From: Maridesulfovibrio hydrothermalis AM13 = DSM 14728 | GTDB lineage: Bacteria > Desulfobacterota > Desulfovibrionia > Desulfovibrionales > Desulfovibrionaceae | DNA length: 64,000 nt | Direction of reading: 5' to 3' | Assembly: GCF_000331025.1 (NCBI RefSeq) | Contig: NC_020055.1 | Location: 1,468,370 to 1,532,369, forward strand | In this document: positions 24,646-32,846 of the stretch, in pieces | Numbering within the stretch: the stretch's first letter is position 1 | Layout of the letters: each line of letters opens with the position of its first letter | The notes under the pieces: model-generated | What the model was told of the DNA's origin: nothing | What the model saw: only the letters and a program-made list of their open reading frames with translations | Database searches by the model: none | Translations under genes and position numbers: made by a program

Positions 24646-25859
24646 CAGAATTTAAGAATCAGACAGGAGTTGGTGCCGCCGAATCCCGCCGAGTTAAGCA
24701 GAGCATTGCGTGGCGGTTCGTAAACTGTTTCAGGTATGATTTTGAGTCCTTTCGTTTCATCACTGCCTGCTGCAAAATTTATATTAGGCGCAGTGAATCC
24801 GCCCATGTTCATGAGTACAGTATAAACAACCTGACTTGCGCCGGACATCCAGAGTTCGTGTCCTGTCATGGATTTTGTTGAGGATATATTCGGGTTGCTT
24901 CCTTTAAATAAGGTACGGATATTTTCAATCTCAGCTGCGTCACCTGCCGGCGTGGCGGTGGCATGGGCGCAGATATAATCGATATCCGCAACTGAAAGGT
25001 CCGCTTGCTTGATGGCTTTTGCTCCGGCTCTGGCTAATCCGTTTTTCCCAGGAACTGAAATGTGCCCTCCATCGGAGGAAAACCCGTATCCGGCAATTGT
25101 CCCGAGGATATCTGCCCCGCGGGCCTCGGCAAGTTCGTACCGTTCCAGCACAATTGCCGCTGCGCCGCCGCTGGGCACAAGTCCGTCCCGTTTTTCATCA
25201 AAAGGACGGCTGGCCTGAGCCGGGTGTGCAATATTGGATGAGAAAGCTCCCAGCCCGTCAAAACTGCACATGGACTGCCAGTTTATTTCCTGCGCTCCTC
25301 CGCAAATTACCCTTTCCTGCTGCCCTGATGCGATAAGGTTGAATGCCTGTCCAACAGCGTGCCCGCCGCTTGAGCAGGCGGAGCTGATAGTCCACGCAGC
25401 ACCGCGGGTTTTGAAAAGAGCATTCAGATTCATGGTAATGCAGGAAGTCATGGAGCGAAAGACCGCTCCGCTGCCGATGAGCGCGGTTTCGCCCCGTTTT
25501 TTGAGCAGATCAACCTGTTCAAGAGCTGCTATGCAGCTGGAATCACATCCGAAAATAAGTCCGGTTTCATCGCTTTGCAGATCCCTTTCAGAAAGTCCGG
25601 ACTGATCAAGTGCCTGTCTGGATGCAGCATAAGCCTGCACTGCATAATCGGGCATGGTTTTACGCTGTTTTCTGCCGAGCCAGTCTTTAGGGTCGAAATC
25701 TTTAATCTTTCCGGTAAGCGGGCTTTCAAAGCCAAGTTTTGCCCGTGTGTTATCAATTACGATACCGGAACGTCCGTTTTTTAAGGAATCACTTATTTCC
25801 AAAAGAGTTGAACCCAGAACCGAGATGGCCCCTATTCCGGTTACTGCCACTTTATACAA
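24645..25859 (-). CDS. Beta-ketoacyl-ACP synthase
   Basis: 404 residues with the full triad: C162 in S-A-C-S-S-G, H299 in A-H-A-T-A-T and H334 in M-T-G-H-E-L-W-M-S-G. The second motif, with T-A-T in place of T-G-T and E-L-W after the histidine, is divergent and resembles the initiating ketosynthases of polyene clusters. TTG start at 25859 with GGAG eight bases upstream. Second gene of the operon, 18 bases after the ketoreductase gene. Confidence 0.85.
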   Translation of the reverse strand: MYKVAVTGIGAISVLGSTLLEISDSLKNGRSGIVIDNTRAKLGFESPLTGKIKDFDPKDWLGRKQRKTMPDYAVQAYAASRQALDQSGLSERDLQSDETGLIFGCDSSCIAALEQVDLLKKRGETALIGSGAVFRSMTSCITMNLNALFKTRGAAWTISSACSSGGHAVGQAFNLIASGQQERVICGGAQEINWQSMCSFDGLGAFSSNIAHPAQASRPFDEKRDGLVPSGGAAAIVLERYELAEARGADILGTIAGYGFSSDGGHISVPGKNGLARAGAKAIKQADLSVADIDYICAHATATPAGDAAEIENIRTLFKGSNPNISSTKSMTGHELWMSGASQVVYTVLMNMGGFTAPNINFAAGSDETKGLKIIPETVYEPPRNALLNSAGFGGTNSCLILKF

Positions 25860-25877
25860 AGATATTCTCCAGAAAAT

Positions 25878-26600
25878 TTAAGTGTAAATGCCGCCGTTTA
25901 CAGCGATAGTCTGCCCTGTGATGTAGCTCGCTTTATCGGAACAGAGAAATGATACAACTCCGGCAACTTCTTCGGGAGATCCCAGCCGTTTCAAGGGGAT
26001 TTGCGCTTTAATCTGATCTACGGGCAGTTTTGAAAGCATATCGGTTTCGATAAAGCCGGGAGTGACTGCATTGACCAGAATATTGCGTTTGGCCACTTCC
26101 ATGGCAAGTGAACGGGTAGCTCCGATGAGTCCGGCTTTAGCTGCGCAATAGTTGGTCTGGCCTGCAACGCCCGTTTCGCCCGATGTTGAGGCGATATTAA
26201 TAATGCGTCCGGTTCTTTTGCGCAGCATTCTGGATACCACTGGTTTGGTCACATTAAAAAAGCCATTGAGGTGAACCTGCAAAACACTGTTCCAGTCATT
26301 GCTGTCCATCATCATCATGATCGAATCGCGTGCGAAACCTGCATTATTGACCACAATGTAGGGCACTTCCTTCTCAAGGAGCGGGCCAAGTACATTTTCC
26401 GCAGCTTCTTCATCTGCAACATCAAATTTCAGGAGGGTGCATTCCTGCCCTTTGGCGCGAATGGCGGCAGCAACTTTTTCTGCCCCCTCATCATCACTGC
26501 GGTAATTAAGCCAGATGTTATATCCGTCTTTAGCAAGTTGCAGCGAGATAGCCGCGCCGATCCCTTTGCTTGCTCCGGTAATTAATGCAATTTGCGACAT
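25878..26600 (-). CDS. 3-ketoacyl-ACP reductase (FabG-like SDR)
   Basis: 240 residues of the short-chain dehydrogenase family: G-A-S-K-G-I-G cofactor loop, N-N-A-G, catalytic S with Y-C-A-A-K, and a C-terminal T-G-Q-T-I-A-V-N-G-G. It reduces 3-ketoacyl-ACP with NADPH. The ATG at 26600 aligns with normal FabG N termini; an open frame running further upstream has no family similarity. It is the first gene of the 21-gene operon, so the promoter should lie in 26600-26770, which contains a long symmetric dyad. Confidence 0.88.
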   Translation of the reverse strand: MSQIALITGASKGIGAAISLQLAKDGYNIWLNYRSDDEGAEKVAAAIRAKGQECTLLKFDVADEEAAENVLGPLLEKEVPYIVVNNAGFARDSIMMMMDSNDWNSVLQVHLNGFFNVTKPVVSRMLRKRTGRIINIASTSGETGVAGQTNYCAAKAGLIGATRSLAMEVAKRNILVNAVTPGFIETDMLSKLPVDQIKAQIPLKRLGSPEEVAGVVSFLCSDKASYITGQTIAVNGGIYT

Positions 26601-26684
26601 TATGAATAGCCTGTCATTTGGTGGTGTTATTATGGTGGCGGTTGTAGCGCACAGCAAAAGATGAGTAAAGATGTAATAAAAACA

Positions 26685-26717
26685 TTGCTGCAACGGGAAT
26701 ATTTTCCGCAGCAGCAA
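26685..26717. promoter_or_regulatory. Long symmetric dyad upstream of the lipid operon
   Basis: TTGCTGC at 26685-26691 and GCAGCAA at 26711-26717 are exact inverses, and inside them GGGAA (26695-26699) faces TTTCC (26703-26707) with equal 3-base gaps on both sides. The centre is at 26701, about 100 bases before the first gene. A dimeric-regulator operator or a leader hairpin would both fit. Confidence 0.45.
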
Positions 26718-26765
26718 GTATGGTCTGTGTGCGTTTATGAGGTGCTGTTTATGATTTATATTAAT

Positions 26766-26790
26766 AACAAAGGGCACAAGGCCCTTTGTT
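26766..26790 (-). terminator. Terminator of the small lipoprotein gene
   Basis: Perfect 10-bp arms 26766-26775 and 26781-26790 around a 5-base loop, 19 bases after the stop of the lipoprotein gene. The following minus-strand bases are AT-rich rather than a pure T-run. It separates that gene from the lipid operon. Confidence 0.65.
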
Positions 26791-26808
26791 TATCTGGAAA
26801 AATGATAA

Positions 26809-26982
26809 TTATATGGCGTCTTCCTTTGTCGTGCGTCCATCTTTGTAGCCATCATGAAATTCGCCCGGCATTTCTTTAATCTCTTTAACGGCCTGTCCGG
26901 TGGCTTTACCCATTTTTGCGCATCCCAGCGCAGAAATCATGAGGGTTGCAATTATAAGCGCAGCAGCAAGTCTTGTGAGCAT
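26809..26982 (-). CDS. Very small lipoprotein, entericidin-like in size
   Basis: 57 residues. Hydrophobic N terminus with the lipobox S-A-L-G-C (cysteine 21), then a short hydrophilic tail rich in lysine and glutamate ending in K-E-D-A-I. ATG at 26982 with GGAGG five bases upstream, and a perfect hairpin just after the stop. These signals make a real gene likely despite its length. Comparable tiny lipoproteins are stress- or envelope-related; no specific family is claimed. Confidence 0.75.
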   Translation of the reverse strand: MLTRLAAALIIATLMISALGCAKMGKATGQAVKEIKEMPGEFHDGYKDGRTTKEDAI

Positions 26983-27103
26983 TCTTTCCTCCAGAGTGTT
27001 TTATAAAATGTAACCAATCTTGCAGTCTTTGAAAAGGCAATTCAGCTTGTTCCTTAAAGGGTAGAACACTCCATAATTATGAATTTTATTATAAAGACCA
27101 CGG

Positions 27104-28594
27104 TCAGCCTTTCGAGCAGCATTCAGTTAATGAAACTACTTTGTTGCGGCCGGTTTGTTTTGCTTGATAAAGGGCTACATCTGCCGTCTCGATTATACGT
27201 GCCGGAGTTGTAAGCTGTCCTTCGCTTGTTGCAAGGCCTACGCTGACGGTTAAAGAATATTCTTTACCTTTGGTTTTAAACCGGGTTGCCTCTATTTTTC
27301 TCCGGATTCGTTCGCCTATTTTGCGAACGGTATTTTCATCTGTTTCCGGCAGGATAAGTGCGAATTCATCTCCGCCAAGACGGGCAAGGGTATCGTTCGG
27401 GCGCAGGATTTTCTCGCACACCTTTGTTACGTGGCATAAGCCTTTATCCCCCACCTGATGACCATAGGTGTCATTAAGTTGCTTGAATCTGTCTATGTCA
27501 AAGAAAAGTAAGGAGAAAATGCGTCCTTCATTTACGGAATAATCGATATGCTCCTGAAGTTTGTGTTCAAACATACGCCGGTTCGTAACTCCGGTAAGCG
27601 GATCAGTGACGGCTTCTTCACGCAGGCGGTCTTCCTCGCGTTTCCTCTGGCTGATGTCAATCAGAATTCCGGCAAGCTGAGTTGGGCGGCCATTTTTGTT
27701 TTTGCGTATATTTCCGATAAGTTCTACCCATCGCAGGTCGCCGCAGTCCGTAAACAGGCGCATGTCGAAGCGAAAAACGCGTTCAAGAGAACCTTTCATG
27801 TATATTTTTGCGGCTGTAATAAGTTTTCGGCGGTCACCTTGATGAATGAGGCGCAGAGCGTTGTGCAGGGAAAAGCGGATGTTGTCAGTCGGGACCGGAA
27901 CTGAATGCAGCACTTCTGGTGAACACCAGATTTGTCCAGTGTTGAAGTCAAATTCCCAGACACTGCTGGCCGTGAGCTGTTTTAAGATAGCAAACTGTTT
28001 ACGTTTTGCGCTTAAGCGGTCTCTTAGAACTGCATTTGAAATAAGGTCGCCAGCCGTTTTCAGGAGAGCAATTTCAACATCAGACCAATCGTAGGCGCGG
28101 TCGCAGTCATCAAAGCCGAGGGTTCCCCACCATTCATCTTCGACTATGATCGGAATGGTCAGCATGGATTTTATTTTTTGTGCTTCCAGATTATCACGCA
28201 GCCAGTCCTGTTCAAGCTGGTCTGTAACAACTTTCTGCCATTCTCCGCGCATTCTGCTTTGGATCAGATCCCGGTAACCGGGCCGGTCAATTGCATTGGT
28301 AAACATGCTGAACATGGGCATGCCCAGTTGTTTATGCTTTGGTGCTGCGGCCCATTCAAAGGTGTAATTCTGAGTGATGTGGGTTTCGGTTATTTTGATG
28401 GTTTGAAAAATCCAGACCCGGCTCACTCCGGTGGTCCGGCCCAAAGTCTCCAGCAGGTCGTGAACTCCGTCAGGCCATCCTTTGCCTGAAGTAAGTTCTT
28501 CAGCACTGCGGGCAATGGCAGATAAAAGGGCGGCGTTTGAGCCTTTTTCGTAAGAGTTGCCTATGTTATGATATGTCCCCGTGTTTATTCCCAT
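27104..28594 (-). CDS. GAF-PAS-GGDEF diguanylate cyclase
   Basis: 496 residues, no membrane segments. Order: GAF domain (about 20-190), PAS fold (about 205-315), GGDEF domain (about 325-490). The active site is intact (R-L-G-G-D-E-F-A) and an R-P-N-D motif five residues before it matches the RxxD inhibitory site, so the enzyme should make cyclic di-GMP from GTP and be product-inhibited. The cytosolic GAF and PAS presumably sense a small ligand or redox state. Transcribed alone on the minus strand; no c-di-GMP phosphodiesterase is adjacent. Confidence 0.88.
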   Translation of the reverse strand: MGINTGTYHNIGNSYEKGSNAALLSAIARSAEELTSGKGWPDGVHDLLETLGRTTGVSRVWIFQTIKITETHITQNYTFEWAAAPKHKQLGMPMFSMFTNAIDRPGYRDLIQSRMRGEWQKVVTDQLEQDWLRDNLEAQKIKSMLTIPIIVEDEWWGTLGFDDCDRAYDWSDVEIALLKTAGDLISNAVLRDRLSAKRKQFAILKQLTASSVWEFDFNTGQIWCSPEVLHSVPVPTDNIRFSLHNALRLIHQGDRRKLITAAKIYMKGSLERVFRFDMRLFTDCGDLRWVELIGNIRKNKNGRPTQLAGILIDISQRKREEDRLREEAVTDPLTGVTNRRMFEHKLQEHIDYSVNEGRIFSLLFFDIDRFKQLNDTYGHQVGDKGLCHVTKVCEKILRPNDTLARLGGDEFALILPETDENTVRKIGERIRRKIEATRFKTKGKEYSLTVSVGLATSEGQLTTPARIIETADVALYQAKQTGRNKVVSLTECCSKG

Positions 28595-28762
28595 GTACCA
28601 TTTTCCATTGTCTGGCCTGTTAAGTCAACTGTCTGCACGGATAATACAGGGGGGGACACTGCAGTAACAGTTTTGTCGGGGAGAATTTCTTTGTGCAGGA
28701 CGTGTTCAGCGTTAACATTTCATAATATAATATGGATTTTAGGCCGGCATGGACTGTTTCGG

Positions 28763-28784
28763 AAAAAAGACAGGTAAGCCTTTT
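28763..28784 (-). terminator. Terminator of the hybrid kinase gene
   Basis: On the minus strand a 7-bp stem (28784-28778 with 28771-28765, one G-U) with a 6-base loop runs into six T (28768-28763), immediately after the kinase stop codon. Confidence 0.6.
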
Positions 28785-31462
28785 TATTTTTTACATATAA
28801 ATTTGCTGATAGTGTTATATAGCTCACTTTCTTCAACCGGTTTTGCAATATAGTCATTCATGCCTGCTGCAACGAACTTATCTTTATCGCCGGTCATGGC
28901 ATATGCGGTAACGGCAATGATGGGAATTCGTTTGTTATGCGCTCCGGCTTCACCTTTGCGAATTGCTTCGGTTGTTTCGATCCCGTTCATTACAGGCATT
29001 TGCACGTCCATCAATATCAGGTCAAAATCATTATACATAAGGATGTCCAATGTCTGCTGCCCGTCGACGGCTGTCTCAACTGTGCAGCCTCTTTGTTCCA
29101 GAAATCGTTTTGTGTAAAGCCTGTTTACTTTTTCATCTTCGGCAATAAGAATTTTGCATCCTTCGAGTTCTGACTCTTTTGGTTCCAGTTTTTTATGCGT
29201 CGCTTTGATCTCTTCAGTGGGGGGTGTTTCGGCAGGGGCGAACGGGATGGATATATAAAAAGTTGTTCCTCTGCCTACTTCAGTGTCCACGGATATGTTG
29301 CCGCCCATGAGGGATATCAGGCGTTTGCATATTGCCAGTCCAAGGCCGACACCCTGATGTTGTCTGGTGTAGCCTTTACCTATCTGGGTGAAGGAATCAA
29401 AGAGCATCCCCAGTTTTTCGTCAGGAATGCCGATTCCGGTGTCCTCAATGGTAAAAAGAAGATATGGCCTGTCATGCTGCGTAGGGAGACTTTGTGCTGC
29501 AATGGAAACACTTCCCGACTCGGTAAATTTTATAGCATTGCCTACAAGGTTGCTCAGTACCTGTTGCAGACGCAGGGCATCGCCGTGCAGTTTTTGAGGA
29601 ACGGAAGGATCAATGTGCAGATTTAGTTCTACACCTGAGTGTTTTGAAGTAATCTCGAACATTTCAAGTACCTGATGCAGAGATTCTGCCGGATTGAAGT
29701 CTTCACTGCGTATGATAAGTTTGCCGGACTCTACTCTGGCGAGGTCAAGGATGTCAGAAAGAACGCTGTTAAGACGCTTTGAGGCCTGCATGGCGGCACT
29801 TATATATTCACTTTGTTTCGGGGAGGGGGAGTTGTCCTGCATGAGTTGCAGCATTCCTAAAATACCGTTTAGCGGAGTGCGTATCTCATGGCTCATATTA
29901 GCTAGAAATTCAGATTTGGTATTGCTTGCAGCTTCCGCGCGCGCCCTTTCCTGTTCCAGGTTTTCCAGCGCATTTTTCAGTTCAGTGATGTCGCGGATAA
30001 TCCCCTCTACCGCAATTGCTTTTCCGGATGGATTATATAGCACAACGTTGGTCTGTTGCAGCCATTTGGTTTGTCCGGATTTATCAGTGATCTGAAATTC
30101 AACTACCGGTAAAATATTGCCGTTCACCATGTTAGGCCATTTTTCAGTAAGCTGCTCCCGCCACGGATTAAGGGTGATCCTCCTCATCAGGCTGTAGTCG
30201 GAATAAAATTCTTCAGGCTCATAGCCCATAACGGTCCGGCAGGCCTGACTGATATATTCATACCTTTCATCCGGTATTGAAAAACGGTAGATAACATCCT
30301 GAGCATTTTCAGCCATCAGCCGAAACCTTTCTTCGCTTGCAGCAAGCTTATTCTCAACTTTTTTGCGGTCTGAAATGTCTTCAATGATAGCAATGACTTC
30401 AGTGGGAACATTATCAGGGTCTACGGGGTTGAAGAAAGTCCGGATATAGCGCGTTTTACTTCCTGTTACGGAGGTATAGTAGTCTTCAAAAGAACTTGTG
30501 CTGCCTTGTATGGCTTTTTTAAGGGCTTTACGCATGTCCGCAGGGCTGTTTTCCAGCGTATTGAAGCCTATTATTCTGTCTTTTTCGGACCCCATTAACG
30601 AGACGAATTTTCTATTGCAATCAACAATCCGGCCATCTTTGGCAAACCGGATTACACTCAGCGGCGAGTGTTCAAAAATTAAACGGTGTCGCTGTTCGCT
30701 GTCGCGCAGTTTTTTTTCAGCATTTATGCGGTCCGTGAGGTCGCGCAAGGCTGTTATTCTGATGGTTTTGTTATCTTGCGTGGCAGTTCGCCCCTGTATC
30801 TCACAAGGAAATGTGGTCCCGTCTTTGCGCAGGGCGGTGACTTCATAGGGGGCTTCACGTCCGGAGAGAATATTGTTTTTAACAATTTCACGGTCGTCAG
30901 GGTGAAACCATTGCGTTAAGTCCCGTTCGGCTGCTTCCTCATGAGTATATCCGAACATCATTTCAGCGGTGGCATTTTGTTCTATGCATATGCCGTTTTC
31001 GGAGATGAAAATGGATTCAAAAGTGGCATCGGAAAGCCTGCGGTATCTCTGTTCGCTTTGATGAAGGGCTGCGTTTATCTGAAGTGATTTTGTAATATCG
31101 TGAAAAATACAATGGGTGCATACGAACTGACCGTCTTCGTCCTGCTGAATCCGTCCGTTAAATGAAACAGTAAGAATTGTTCCATCTTTGCGGATCATAT
31201 CAAATTCTGCCCCGTCAATCATGCAGGCGTGTTTAAATATGGGGAAACGTTTATCAAAAATATCTTTATATTCTTCGGTTAAGTAGTCGCTGAACCAGTC
31301 GCCGATTATTTCATTTTTATTTTCATATCCTAGTGTTTCCAGCCATTTGTTGTTCACATCCAGAAAAATACCGTGCTCATCTAAGGATTGGTATGGCATA
31401 GGGGCGTTTTCAAAAAGCAGTCTGAACCGATTTGCATTGTCTTTCATTTCATCAATTTTCAT
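28784..31462 (-). CDS. Four-PAS hybrid histidine kinase with receiver domain
   Basis: 892 residues without membrane helices. Four PAS domains (about 10-125, 138-250, 258-370 and 378-495), a HisKA dimerisation domain with the phospho-histidine in M-S-H-E-I-R-T-P-L-N-G (about 530), a HATPase domain (D-T-G-I-G-I, G-V-G-L-G-L-A-I) and a C-terminal receiver with the phospho-aspartate in L-M-D-V-Q-M-P. It autophosphorylates on signals sensed in the cytosol and relays to its own receiver, then probably to a phosphotransfer protein not encoded here. ATG at 31462 with AGGAG five bases upstream. Divergent from the efflux operon. Confidence 0.9.
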   Translation of the reverse strand: MKIDEMKDNANRFRLLFENAPMPYQSLDEHGIFLDVNNKWLETLGYENKNEIIGDWFSDYLTEEYKDIFDKRFPIFKHACMIDGAEFDMIRKDGTILTVSFNGRIQQDEDGQFVCTHCIFHDITKSLQINAALHQSEQRYRRLSDATFESIFISENGICIEQNATAEMMFGYTHEEAAERDLTQWFHPDDREIVKNNILSGREAPYEVTALRKDGTTFPCEIQGRTATQDNKTIRITALRDLTDRINAEKKLRDSEQRHRLIFEHSPLSVIRFAKDGRIVDCNRKFVSLMGSEKDRIIGFNTLENSPADMRKALKKAIQGSTSSFEDYYTSVTGSKTRYIRTFFNPVDPDNVPTEVIAIIEDISDRKKVENKLAASEERFRLMAENAQDVIYRFSIPDERYEYISQACRTVMGYEPEEFYSDYSLMRRITLNPWREQLTEKWPNMVNGNILPVVEFQITDKSGQTKWLQQTNVVLYNPSGKAIAVEGIIRDITELKNALENLEQERARAEAASNTKSEFLANMSHEIRTPLNGILGMLQLMQDNSPSPKQSEYISAAMQASKRLNSVLSDILDLARVESGKLIIRSEDFNPAESLHQVLEMFEITSKHSGVELNLHIDPSVPQKLHGDALRLQQVLSNLVGNAIKFTESGSVSIAAQSLPTQHDRPYLLFTIEDTGIGIPDEKLGMLFDSFTQIGKGYTRQHQGVGLGLAICKRLISLMGGNISVDTEVGRGTTFYISIPFAPAETPPTEEIKATHKKLEPKESELEGCKILIAEDEKVNRLYTKRFLEQRGCTVETAVDGQQTLDILMYNDFDLILMDVQMPVMNGIETTEAIRKGEAGAHNKRIPIIAVTAYAMTGDKDKFVAAGMNDYIAKPVEESELYNTISKFICKK

Positions 31463-31688
31463 GCCGGCTCCTAAATACGATATTCAATACTCACAAAATA
31501 AAGATTTACCCGCTTGATAATGGTGATGCATATCATGTAATCATATCTTATGCTAATAGACTGTTCAATGTTTGTGTACAGTGGCTTTTTTGCATTATGG
31601 TTCGTTAAAAAAATAATAAAGAAACTATAGAAATAAGTTATATTCCATATTAGTATTCGGGTTGCAAAGTTTAATCTGGAGAATTGTT

Positions 31689-32846
31689 ATGATGAAGAAA
31701 TGTATTTTGGTCGCCTTGCTTGGTGCGGCGATAATGCTGATGATATTGTGGATATCCGGTTTATTTAATTCCGGAATGATCGAAGAGGGACGCGTGGTTC
31801 CTACCCGTACAACTGAAGCTCCGGCTCAGACCGTACAATCGCAGACAGCTGTCGTTCCGGTTATGTATGAAGCCGTGGGGACTGTGCGTCCTGAGACTGA
31901 GGCCGCTATTGAAGCACAGGTGACCGCAAAGGTTGTCAAGGTGCTGGTGCGTTCGGGGAATAAGGTTCGTAAGGGCGACAAGTTAATAGTGCTGGACAGC
32001 CGCGAATCACAGACGCGTCTGGAAAGCGCCCGGCAGGGACTTAAATCTGCTGAAGCTGCCCGCCGTCAGGCTGGTGAGGCCATTAATGCCGCCAGTGCGG
32101 AAAGTGCCACTGCAACCGCCACATGGAAGCGCATGAAAATTCTTTATGAGAGCAAAGTTGCAACTCGTGACGAACTTGATCGGGTGGAGGCTGCATACCT
32201 CAAAGCCAGAGCCGGACTTGCTCAGGCACGTGACGGGCTGGAGGCAGCATCCGCAGCTGAAAAGCAGGCCCGCAAAGCGGTTGAAGAGGCCGGAATCAAT
32301 CTTGGCTATACGACCATAACAGCACCGGCAGACGGTGAAGTAGCCAAACGTATGGTTGAGACCGGAGATTTGGCATTTCCCGGCAAAACCTTGATGCTCA
32401 TCCAGACTGGAGGATCGCTGCGGCTTGAGGCACAGGTGCGTGAGGGAGTTATAGGACTTGTTCGCACAGGGCAGGAGCTTGAAGTTGAAATACAGGCTTT
32501 GGATGAACGCACGACAGGTGTTGTTGAAGAAGTAGTACCTTCCGCCGATCCTTCTACACGTACTTTTCTTGTTAAAGTCGGCCTTAAACCGCTTCCGGGG
32601 CTTTATCCGGGCATGTTCGGACGTTTACTCATTCCACTCAGGCAAAAGGAGATTGTGCTTGTGCCGCAGAAGGCTGTCTCACGGGTCGGTCAGCTTGAAA
32701 CCGTACTGGTCCATACCGGAGCTGTCTGGGAGCCTGTATATGTACGCACCGGACAAGTTTATGATGGCAATATTGAAATTGTTTCCGGACTGAGAGGTAA
32801 TGAGACTATCGGTATGAATGTTATTGCGGCGGGCGGGGAGAGCTGA
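31689..32846 (+). CDS. RND efflux periplasmic adaptor (membrane fusion protein)
   Basis: 385 residues: an N-terminal membrane anchor (about 5-25), a lipoyl/barrel-sandwich hairpin domain split by an alanine-rich coiled coil (about 105-205), a beta-barrel and a membrane-proximal domain. It links an inner-membrane RND pump to an outer-membrane channel. ATG at 31689 with GGAGA upstream; a second ATG follows directly. The pump gene starts at its last base (TGATG). No outer-membrane TolC-like gene is in the window. Confidence 0.87.
   Translation: MMKKCILVALLGAAIMLMILWISGLFNSGMIEEGRVVPTRTTEAPAQTVQSQTAVVPVMYEAVGTVRPETEAAIEAQVTAKVVKVLVRSGNKVRKGDKLIVLDSRESQTRLESARQGLKSAEAARRQAGEAINAASAESATATATWKRMKILYESKVATRDELDRVEAAYLKARAGLAQARDGLEAASAAEKQARKAVEEAGINLGYTTITAPADGEVAKRMVETGDLAFPGKTLMLIQTGGSLRLEAQVREGVIGLVRTGQELEVEIQALDERTTGVVEEVVPSADPSTRTFLVKVGLKPLPGLYPGMFGRLLIPLRQKEIVLVPQKAVSRVGQLETVLVHTGAVWEPVYVRTGQVYDGNIEIVSGLRGNETIGMNVIAAGGES

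Noticed and set aside
26601..26777. Long N-terminal extension of the FabG-like protein
   Set aside because: The extension lacks family similarity and covers the dyad and part of the upstream hairpin; the ATG at 26600 gives the normal SDR N terminus.
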